From: PVC group bacterium
GTDB taxonomy: Bacteria > Verrucomicrobiota > Kiritimatiellia > SS1-B-03-39 > UBA6053
Length of the DNA stretch: 6,776 nucleotides
Direction of reading: 5' to 3'
NCBI GenBank assembly: GCA_003565035.1
Contig: PXDP01000039.1
Coordinates: 1 to 6,776, forward strand
Shown: piece after piece, positions 1-4,288 of the stretch
Position numbering within the stretch: the stretch's first letter is position 1
Layout of the letters: each line of letters starts with the position of its first letter
The notes under the pieces: generated by a model
Told to the model about the DNA's origin: nothing
Databases searched by the model: none
The model's input: the letters and a program-made list of their open reading frames with translations, nothing else
Made by a program: the position numbers and the translations under genes

Positions 1-384
1 AGATCTACACTCAACCCCTCCTGCCATATCATTCTCCGCGGCGGCACCCGGCCCAACTACAGCCCCGAAGACGTGGCCGCCACCGTCTCCGAACTGGAGA
101 AACACCAGCTCGCCCCCGCCCCCGTGATGATCGATGCCTCGCACGCAAACTGCAAAAAAGACCACACCCTCATGCCGGAGGTCTACCGGGAGATCCTCCG
201 CCAGCGGGTAAACGGCAACACCCATCTGATTGGTGCCATGCTCGAAAGCAACCTCGAAGCCGGCGCCCAGTCCTTCCCGCAGCCCAAAGATGCCCTGCGG
301 TACGGTCAGTCGATCACCGACAAATGCATCGACTGGGCCACCACCGAGGCCCTGATCCGCGAAACCTTCGCCGCCCTGGCCTGA
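1..384 (+). CDS. 3-deoxy-7-phosphoheptulonate (DAHP) synthase, class I AroG/F/H type, C-terminal part
   Basis: This enzyme condenses phosphoenolpyruvate with erythrose 4-phosphate to DAHP, the first step of the shikimate pathway. Only the last 127 residues are present; the 5' part lies outside the window and frame 1 is open from the first base to the TGA at 382-384. The fragment reads like the C-terminal half of E. coli AroG: HIILRGG (residues 9-15 of the fragment), PNY (18-20), MIDASHAN (43-50), GAMLESNL (78-85) and YGQSITDKCIDW (101-112). The metal ligands expected from AroG are all there: His48 in SHAN, Glu82 in LES and Asp107 in SITD. The protein ends just after the last helix, as usual for the family, so the C-terminus looks complete. 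hemE starts 20 nt downstream on the same strand. The isozyme (aroF, aroG or aroH) and its feedback inhibitor cannot be told from this part, so no symbol is given. Confidence 0.95.
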   Translation, partial: RSTLNPSCHIILRGGTRPNYSPEDVAATVSELEKHQLAPAPVMIDASHANCKKDHTLMPEVYREILRQRVNGNTHLIGAMLESNLEAGAQSFPQPKDALRYGQSITDKCIDWATTEALIRETFAALA

Positions 385-404
385 AGTCTCTCAGGACACC
401 TACG

Positions 405-1448
405 ATGCGCGACGCCCCACTGAATCCCGCCTTCCTGCAGGCCTGCCGCGGCGAAACCCCGGCCCACACCCCCGTCTGGCTCATGCGCCAGGCCGGGCGC
501 TACATGGCCGAATACCGGGCCCTGCGGGCAAAACACTCCATCCTGGAGATGATTAAAGACCCCGAAAAAGCCACCACGGTCACCCTCCAGCCCGTGAACG
601 CCTTTCCCGTGGATGCCGCCATCATTTTTGCCGATATCCTCACGCTGCTCGAGCCCATGGGGCTTAACCTCGAATTCATTTCCGGCAAAGGCCCCGTATT
701 CCATAATCCCATCCGGGATCCGGCCGACATCCGGGCCCTCAAGGCCATCGATGCCGGCCGGGAGTTGAATTTCACCCTGGACGCCATCCGGCTTTCCCGC
801 GAAAAACTGGCCAACCGCATCCCCCTCATCGGCTTTTCCGGAGCCCCCTACACCCTGGCCTGCTACGCGATCGAAGGCGCAGGCAGCAAAGATTTCGACA
901 ACGTCCGCGCCTGGATGTTTGCCCATCCACAGGCCTGGGCGGATCTCATGGACCGCCTGACCGACGCGGTCACCGACTACTTACTGGCCCAAATTCAGGC
1001 CGGGGCCCAGGCCGTTCAGCTCTTCGACAGTTGGGCCGGCAGTCTCTCGCTCGCCGATTACCGCCGCTTTGCCGCGCCCTGGAGCCGCCGGATTTTCGAT
1101 ACCCTGGCGCGTGAGGCTCCTGACGTGCCCCGCATTCACTTTTCCGCCAATGGCGGACATCTGCTCGAAGAAATTTCCACCTTTCCGATCTCCGTGCTCG
1201 GACTCGACTGGCGGGTGGATGCAGCCGCGGCGGTGTCAAAATACGGGAACCCCCTTGCGTATCAGGGCAATCTCGACCCCGCCCGCCTGCTCGCATCAGA
1301 CGAGGCCGTCCGCGAAGGCGTGGCCTCCGTCAAAGCCGCCTTCAGCGGCGCTCAGGCACACATCTTCAACCTCGGACACGGCGTAGTGAAAACCACACCG
1401 CCGGAGCGCGTGAAGCTTCTGATCGATCAGGTGCACGCGCGGGACTGA
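405..1448 (+). CDS. hemE: Uroporphyrinogen decarboxylase
   Basis: HemE removes the four acetate carboxyl groups of uroporphyrinogen III to give coproporphyrinogen III in the cytoplasm, a cofactor-free step of haem synthesis. The 347-residue product has the usual family length. Visible motifs are PVWLMRQAGRYMAEYR (residues 23-38, signature 1, with substrate-binding Arg28 and Arg32), the catalytic Asp77 in IIFADIL, GFSGAPYTLACYAIEG (143-158, signature 2, Tyr154 matching human Tyr164), Ser209 in LFDSWAG, HFSANGG (245-251), LGLDWR (265-270), QGNLDP (287-292) and FNLGHGV (321-327, His325 matching human His339). I chose the ATG at 405: an AGGA at 393-396 lies 8 nt upstream and the protein then begins just before the conserved region. 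The frame is open back to 324, but that would overlap the DAHP synthase end and add unconserved residues. It is probably co-transcribed with the preceding aromatic gene. No clear intrinsic terminator follows. Confidence 0.97.
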   Translation: MRDAPLNPAFLQACRGETPAHTPVWLMRQAGRYMAEYRALRAKHSILEMIKDPEKATTVTLQPVNAFPVDAAIIFADILTLLEPMGLNLEFISGKGPVFHNPIRDPADIRALKAIDAGRELNFTLDAIRLSREKLANRIPLIGFSGAPYTLACYAIEGAGSKDFDNVRAWMFAHPQAWADLMDRLTDAVTDYLLAQIQAGAQAVQLFDSWAGSLSLADYRRFAAPWSRRIFDTLAREAPDVPRIHFSANGGHLLEEISTFPISVLGLDWRVDAAAAVSKYGNPLAYQGNLDPARLLASDEAVREGVASVKAAFSGAQAHIFNLGHGVVKTTPPERVKLLIDQVHARD

Positions 1449-1491
1449 GCCCCAGACCCCAGATTGAAGGGTCAGTGTCTCGAAACAGATC

Positions 1492-1534
1492 GCAGATTCG
1501 AATGCGTTGAGGTAGAGCCAACCGGTCTGTCGTT
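1492..1534 (+). repeat. Direct repeat C, copy 1
   Basis: The core 1492-1513 (GCAGATTCGAATGCGTTGAG followed by GT) matches 1928-1949 with one difference in 22 positions. With small gaps the likeness goes on through a GAGCCA and a GTCTGT block to about 1534. The two C copies flank the hairpins and the A/B repeats, so they look like the edges of a composite repeat block. They are imperfect and gapped, so they are not a clean target-site duplication. Confidence 0.75.
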
Positions 1535-1559
1535 TAGAGGAATGTTCATATCCACGCCA

Positions 1560-1580
1560 CCGCCCCGCTTGTCGGGGTGG
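1560..1580. repeat. Hairpin 1 of the intergenic palindrome cluster
   Basis: An 8-bp stem (1560-1567 with 1573-1580, one G-T pair) closes a 5-nt loop, CTTGT. It is the first of three hairpins within 133 nt after hemE. No T-run follows, so it is not a typical intrinsic terminator. Extragenic palindromic repeats are the nearest known category. Confidence 0.6.
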
Positions 1581-1593
1581 AGCGCAGTGCTTG

Positions 1594-1610
1594 CCACGCG
1601 GTACGCGTGG
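1594..1610. repeat. Hairpin 2 of the intergenic palindrome cluster
   Basis: A perfect 7-bp stem, CCACGCG (1594-1600) with CGCGTGG (1604-1610), closes a GTA loop. It lies 13 nt after hairpin 1. No T-run follows. Confidence 0.65.
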
Positions 1611-1639
1611 GTCAGAGAAAACGTGCGCCCACCCTTCTA

Positions 1640-1661
1640 TTTTTCTCCTCCCTCCTCCCCT
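1640..1661 (+). other. 22-nt pyrimidine tract
   Basis: All 22 bases are C or T, beginning with a T-run and ending with a C-run that forms the first arm of the large hairpin at 1656-1692. The minus strand is therefore a purine tract with several GG and GGG groups. Such tracts can adopt unusual structures, but nothing here proves it. Confidence 0.5.
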
Positions 1662-1692
1662 GGTCCCGCGCCGCAGGGGCGGGACCAGGGGA
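1656..1692. repeat. Strong GC-rich hairpin, 13-bp perfect stem
   Basis: The arms 1656-1668 (TCCCCTGGTCCCG) and 1680-1692 are perfect reverse complements around an 11-nt loop. On the plus strand it is followed by T-rich but interrupted sequence (TGCTTGTATTTTG), so it could weakly terminate transcription from hemE, 208 nt upstream. It also starts 2 nt before repeat A and may be part of an extragenic palindromic element. I prefer the repeat reading because the T-run is not contiguous with the stem. Confidence 0.7.
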
Positions 1693-1693
1693 T

Positions 1694-1722
1694 GCTTGTA
1701 TTTTGACAGGTATTTTAAAGAA
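1694..1722 (+). repeat. Direct repeat A, copy 1 (29 nt)
   Basis: Identical over 29 nt to 1820-1848. The unit is AT-rich, starts GCTTGTATTTTGACAGG and ends TTTTAAAGAA, and contrasts with the GC-rich surroundings. It includes a perfect TTGACA, but no good -10 box follows at 16-18 nt. Confidence 0.9.
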
Positions 1723-1769
1723 AGAGACCACGAATGGCAGAGCCGTCCCGCGAATGGTGAGGAGAAGAA

Positions 1770-1814
1770 GTTCCAACGGATAGCTGCGCCGGACAACGGA
1801 TGATGACGACGGGT
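1770..1814 (+). repeat. Direct repeat B, copy 1 (45 nt)
   Basis: Identical over 45 nt to 1854-1898. Within the unit the octamer CAACGGAT occurs twice, at 1774-1781 and 1794-1801, 20 nt apart, so the unit has an internal direct repeat. It lies 47 nt after A copy 1 and 5 nt before A copy 2. Confidence 0.9.
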
Positions 1815-1819
1815 AGGAG

Positions 1820-1848
1820 GCTTGTATTTTGACAGGTATTTTAAAGAA
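1820..1848 (+). repeat. Direct repeat A, copy 2 (29 nt)
   Basis: Identical to 1694-1722. Here only 5 nt separate A from the following B, against 47 nt in the first A-B pair. The second pair thus looks like the first with 42 nt removed, or the first like the second with 42 nt added. Confidence 0.9.
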
Positions 1849-1853
1849 GAAGA

Positions 1854-1898
1854 GTTCCAACGGATAGCTGCGCCGGACAACGGATGATGACGACGGGT
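1854..1898 (+). repeat. Direct repeat B, copy 2 (45 nt)
   Basis: Identical to 1770-1814, including the doubled CAACGGAT. It closes the A-B-A-B series; sequence after it (GAGGGCGGGG) does not match that after copy 1. Confidence 0.9.
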
Positions 1899-1927
1899 GA
1901 GGGCGGGGAATGAGGACTGAAAAAAAG

Positions 1928-1967
1928 GCAGATTCGAAAGCGTTGAGGTCTGGAGCCAGTCTGTTCT
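1928..1967 (+). repeat. Direct repeat C, copy 2
   Basis: Partner of 1492-1534. The core 1928-1949 differs at one of 22 positions, followed by a gapped match with GAGCCA and GTCTGT. It closes the repeat block and touches the degraded end of the DUF4143-like fragment. Confidence 0.75.
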
Positions 1968-1985
1968 TCCCCGAGCCGGGATCGT

Positions 1986-2195
1986 CAGTGACTTCAAAAA
2001 GACCTCGCAGGGTTCCACCCGGATGCCTTCGATCTCCAAAACCTAATCCCCGCGATACAAAAACACGGCGCGGCATTCTGGATAATCCTCGCGAAACGCC
2101 TTCAGTCCTTTCAGATCGCTGCGGGCCACAGAGCGGCTGTTTTTCACCTCCACAGCAAGGAATTCCGTTTCCCCGTAGCGGAAAACAAGGGGTAG
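1986..2195 (-). pseudogene. C-terminal remnant of a DUF4143-type AAA ATPase, interrupted by an in-frame stop
   Basis: Read on the minus strand, the frame through 2177 gives RYGETEFLAVEVKNSRSV, then DLKGLKAFREDYPECRAVFL and YRGD, a TAG at 2045-2043, and, still in the same frame, VLEIEGIRVEPCEVFLKSL. This is the pattern I know from the C-terminal end of DUF4143/AAA-type ATPases: an EVK motif in a PD-(D/E)XK-like fold, an AFREDYP helix, a YRG strand and a closing CEEFL-type helix. The ATPase core is absent: upstream lies the intact DUF2333 gene. The C-terminal stop is also lost, the frame running on into repeat C. So this is a fragment of about 70 codons with a nonsense change, not a working gene. 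Full-length relatives are about 400 residues and are often scattered, horizontally moved genes. The family call rests on remembered pattern, not a search. Confidence 0.7.
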
Positions 2196-2197
2196 CC

Positions 2198-2216
2198 TTT
2201 TCCGATCATCGGAAAA
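2198..2216. repeat. Perfect short palindrome, 8-bp stem and 3-nt loop
   Basis: TTTTCCGA (2198-2205), TCA, TCGGAAAA (2209-2216). On the minus strand it begins 5 nt after the stop codon of the DUF2333 gene. No T-run follows the stem in either direction beyond the stem's own T's, so it is a weak terminator candidate at best. A 3' transcript-stabilising hairpin or an interspersed palindromic repeat is equally possible. Confidence 0.6.
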
Positions 2217-2221
2217 TCGCT

Positions 2222-3466
2222 TTACAGGTCGGAACCGCCGCGGAGGAGAATGCGCAGGTCCTGAATCGCGAGATGGGCCTTGGTGACGTGCGCGGCCATG
2301 GTCAGGGAGTGATTATGCACAAACCCGTATTCGCTGCCGTTGAGCACCACCGGACTGACCATCGGCGAGGATGCGGCGTAAAGTTCGCTGAGAATTCGGT
2401 TCATGAGCCCCATGCCGTTGAAGTCATTGAGAATGGACTCGTAATCGGTCCGCAGGGCCAGCATGGTGTGGTACATCACAAAAACACTGCCGCGAATTTC
2501 GTAGAATTCATCGTCCCTCATCCGCCAGGGTGTGGTGCGGTCGGGATCATATTGATTCAGGAAGCCTTCCGGCTCTTCGCCCAGTTCCCCGATCTCGCGG
2601 ATGATGTCCGAGCGGTCCAAAAAGGGATTAAACTGGTAGGTTGTGGCGTTCTGCCGCATGCGGAAGCCGAAGCTGCCGAGACGGAATTGCTGACGGCGCA
2701 GCCAGCCTTCGAGCTGGTCCTGGCGGGCGACAAACACCCGGGATTCCGGCCCGCTGTTGGCGATGGCTTCCAGGTACACTTCCAGGAAACGAATGCCTTC
2801 ACGATACTGGGATTCGGTGGAGGGAATGATCCAGCTGTTGTGATTGAAGTTGAAGCGGGCTTCGGCCTCGATCAACTCCTCGCGTTCCAGCGACTGGGCA
2901 CGCGACCGGCTGAAGTCCTGCCGGAGAGAATGCACAAAATCGCGGAGCTGAATCACCATGCCGTATTCAAAATTGCGGATATTGTCCACGAAGATGGCCG
3001 GAGAGAACCGGTCGTTGGACAGATATCCGCCGCGCCGCGGATCCAGCAGCCATTCGGCGAGTTCAATGGTGGTGGCCACGGTGGTGTATCCGGTGGGCAG
3101 ACGGCGGGTGCTGTCGGCTTCGATGTGCCCCATGTCGATTGCCCGTTCCCGGGCGCGGGCATCCACATCAAAGACCGGCGGAATCCGGCTGATGTACATG
3201 CAAAGGGTGACAAGAATCAGCGCGATCCCGGCCACAAAGCGAAAGCCGCGTTTGATCCAGACATTCTTGGTCCAGTCGTTTTTGGATTTCACCTCCACCG
3301 GCGGCGGGGGCATCCCGTCAGCGGACGCACTGCCGGTGCCGCCGGTGGTGTCGTCCGACCCGGCACTCATTTCGGAGGCACCCGTTTCGGGCTCGGTTAC
3401 AGGGGTGGCGGTCTCGTCCCCGGCAGGGTTCGGATCTTTTAAAGGGGTGTCGGGATCAGGTTCCAT
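2222..3466 (-). CDS. DUF2333 family membrane-anchored protein
   Basis: The product is 414 residues and its biochemical role is unknown. Residues 1-58 are an acidic, Pro/Glu/Asp/Thr/Gly/Ser-rich and probably disordered tail. A basic stretch (60-74) precedes one hydrophobic segment, FRFVAGIALILVTLCMYI (75-92), so the N-terminus should be cytoplasmic and the large domain periplasmic. The rest follows the DUF2333 pattern as I know it from proteobacteria: GYTTVATTIELAEWLLD (126-142), GGYLSND (146-152), DNIRNFEYGM (161-170), LRQDFSRSRAQS (181-192), the block around NHNSWIIPSTES (208-219), and near the end SPVVLNGSEYGFVHNHSLTM (371-390). The start is the ATG at 3466; the frame is open further up but there it runs through the tRNA gene, so those residues are spurious. 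The ribosome site is weak (CAGGG directly before the ATG). The tRNA-Ala gene lies 86 nt upstream on the same strand, and no convincing terminator separates them. Confidence 0.88.
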   Translation of the reverse strand: MEPDPDTPLKDPNPAGDETATPVTEPETGASEMSAGSDDTTGGTGSASADGMPPPPVEVKSKNDWTKNVWIKRGFRFVAGIALILVTLCMYISRIPPVFDVDARARERAIDMGHIEADSTRRLPTGYTTVATTIELAEWLLDPRRGGYLSNDRFSPAIFVDNIRNFEYGMVIQLRDFVHSLRQDFSRSRAQSLEREELIEAEARFNFNHNSWIIPSTESQYREGIRFLEVYLEAIANSGPESRVFVARQDQLEGWLRRQQFRLGSFGFRMRQNATTYQFNPFLDRSDIIREIGELGEEPEGFLNQYDPDRTTPWRMRDDEFYEIRGSVFVMYHTMLALRTDYESILNDFNGMGLMNRILSELYAASSPMVSPVVLNGSEYGFVHNHSLTMAAHVTKAHLAIQDLRILLRGGSDL

Positions 3467-3552
3467 ACCCTGTTCATACCCGATGGAACCCGGATAGGCA
3501 AGCCGCTGTCTGCAAGAAAACGCGGCGGGAAAACCCCCTCTTCGATGCAATA

Positions 3553-3628
3553 TGGTGGAGCGGAAGGGAATCGAACCCTCGACCTCTGCATTGCGAACGC
3601 AGCGCTCTCCCAACTGAGCTACCGCCCC
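3553..3628 (-). tRNA. tRNA-Ala (anticodon CGC, reads GCG)
   Basis: The 76-nt cloverleaf is complete on the minus strand. The acceptor stem is GGGGCGG with CCGCTCC and contains the G3-U70 pair that identifies alanine tRNAs. The D-stem is GCTC/GAGC, the anticodon stem CTGCG/TGCAG with loop TTCGCAA, and the T-stem GAGGG/CCCTT with loop TTCGATT. The anticodon lies at 3593-3595. The discriminator is A73 and the CCA end is encoded (3553-3555). CGC is the C-ending Ala anticodon, which suits a GC-rich genome that uses GCG. A promoter candidate is seen at 3650-3677. Confidence 0.97.
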
Positions 3629-3649
3629 ATAGAACATCGGTACGCCTTT

Positions 3650-3677
3650 TGAATAATCATTCCCGGAAAGATTGCAA
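3650..3677 (-). promoter_or_regulatory. Candidate sigma-70-type promoter for tRNA-Ala
   Basis: On the minus strand a TTGCAA (3677-3672) is followed after 16 nt by TATTCA (3655-3650). Initiation about 7 nt further on would leave a leader of some 13 nt before the tRNA 5' end at 3628. The -10 box matches the consensus at only three of six positions, so this is a tentative call. Confidence 0.3.
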
Positions 3678-3679
3678 TC
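3670..3679. promoter_or_regulatory. 10-bp perfect palindrome in a divergent promoter region
   Basis: GATTGCAATC is self-complementary and overlaps the candidate -35 box of the tRNA promoter. The sequence TTGCAATCC recurs at 3713-3721, inside the hairpin before the Nudix gene. It could be an operator half-site or chance; no known regulator is suggested. Confidence 0.25.
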
Positions 3680-3710
3680 CTAAATCAACCGCAACCTGCG
3701 GCATCTTCCT

Positions 3711-3740
3711 CTTTGCAATCCGCCCCGGATTGTGGCAAAG
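3711..3740 (+). promoter_or_regulatory. Hairpin in the 5' leader of the Nudix gene
   Basis: CTTTGC pairs with GCAAAG and AATCCG with CGGATT, giving 12 base pairs around a CCC loop with a 3-nt bulge (GTG, 3732-3734). The hairpin ends 7 nt before the ATG at 3748, and its 3' arm holds the purine-rich GCAAAG that would serve as the ribosome binding site. Folding of the leader could therefore limit initiation of the Nudix-helicase-alr operon. No T-run follows, so it is not an intrinsic terminator for the plus strand. Confidence 0.45.
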
Positions 3741-3747
3741 AGCCTGT

Positions 3748-4287
3748 ATGTCGCTTACCGAAACCACCCTCTCCTCCGAAGTGCTCCTCCAGGGCATCAT
3801 TTTCCGCGTCGACCGCCAGGAGGTGCGTCTGGGCGACGGAAGTTTGAGCAAACGGGATATTGTCCGCCACGCCGGCGGGGTCGGCGTGCTGGCCCGCACC
3901 CCCCGCGACACCTGGCTGCTGGTGCGGCAATACCGCAAAGCCCTCGACCGCGAGGTCCTGGAAATGGTGGCGGGCATGCGCGAACCCGGCGAGGCCCCCG
4001 AAGACAGTGCCCGCCGCGAACTCGAAGAGGAAACCGGCTACACGGCCGACACCCTCGTGCCGCTGGGCGAATCCTTCGCATCCCCCGGCTATACCGATGA
4101 AATTGTTACCCTCTATTACGCCGAAACCGGCGAAACCCCGGGCGCGAACCGCCTCGACCACGACGAGCGGGTCCTGGTGGAGGAACTCGGCACCGCCGAA
4201 ATGCGCCGCCGCATGAACGCCGGCGAAATTTGCGACAGCAAAACCGTGGTCGCCTGGTTCCGGGCTGCACAGAAAGGATTGATCTGA
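3748..4287 (+). CDS. Nudix hydrolase, ADP-ribose pyrophosphatase-like
   Basis: Enzymes of this group split ADP-ribose to AMP and ribose 5-phosphate with Mg2+, clearing a reactive metabolite in the cytoplasm. The 179-residue product carries a complete Nudix box at 76-98: Gly76, Glu82, then R90-E91-L92-E93-E94-E95-T96-G97-Y98, with the metal-binding glutamates intact. SPGYTDE (112-118) puts a proline about 15 residues after the box, a mark of the ADP-ribose subgroup. HAGGVGVL (41-48), LVRQYRKAL (58-66) and the closing DSKTVVAWF (163-171) also fit. I chose the ATG at 3748 since it opens a protein of normal family length; the open frame upstream would run through the leader hairpin. Purines at 3737-3742 may be the ribosome site. 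The helicase gene follows after a single base. Substrate choice is inferred from motifs; related sugar-nucleotide hydrolases remain possible, so nudF is not assigned. Confidence 0.9.
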   Translation: MSLTETTLSSEVLLQGIIFRVDRQEVRLGDGSLSKRDIVRHAGGVGVLARTPRDTWLLVRQYRKALDREVLEMVAGMREPGEAPEDSARRELEEETGYTADTLVPLGESFASPGYTDEIVTLYYAETGETPGANRLDHDERVLVEELGTAEMRRRMNAGEICDSKTVVAWFRAAQKGLI

Positions 4288-4288
4288 T

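Larger units (their letters stand above)
1449..2221. other. 773-nt convergent intergenic region with repeats, hairpins and gene debris
   Basis: This stretch separates hemE (plus) from the DUF2333 gene (minus); both genes end here. No intact coding sequence is supported: the open frames on both strands consist of repeat sequence and give low-complexity or out-of-family peptides. It contains three hairpins (1560-1580, 1594-1610, 1656-1692), two copies each of three direct repeats between 1492 and 1949, a pyrimidine tract at 1640-1661, a decayed DUF4143-type fragment on the minus strand (1986-2195) and a perfect palindrome at 2198-2216. The mix suggests a neutral site where mobile or extragenic repeats and a broken gene have collected. 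Confidence 0.8.

Noticed and set aside
324..404. Upstream extension of hemE by 27 codons
   Set aside because: It would overlap the conserved end of the DAHP synthase gene and lacks likeness to HemE; the ATG at 405 has an AGGA at a good distance.
1455..1473. Terminator of hemE from the GACCC/GGGTC inverted repeat
   Set aside because: A 5-bp stem with a 9-nt loop and no T-run is too weak to support.
1703..1725. Promoter from the TTGACA in repeat A
   Set aside because: No acceptable -10 box at 16-18 nt in either copy, and no gene follows on the plus strand.
1694..1898. CRISPR-like array
   Set aside because: Only two copies each of two different units, spacers of unequal length (47 and 5 nt), and no cas genes.
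1492..1949. Insertion sequence bounded by target-site duplications (repeat C)
   Set aside because: The flanking copies are long, imperfect and gapped, no terminal inverted repeats were found at the inner edges, and there is no transposase.
1296..2039. Minus-strand open frame of 247 codons through the repeats
   Set aside because: It begins inside the DUF4143 relic after the in-frame stop, continues through repeats A, B and C and the hairpins, and ends inside hemE antisense. Only its first 18 or so codons look like protein.
1910..3442. Plus-strand open frame of 510 codons opposite the DUF2333 gene
   Set aside because: It runs from the repeat block through the antisense of a conserved protein; its translation is Gly/His/Val-rich with no domain pattern.
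3467..3552. Terminator between tRNA-Ala and the DUF2333 gene
   Set aside because: GGG-TTTT-CCC followed at some distance by TTTTCTT is visible on the minus strand, but a 3-bp stem is not enough.
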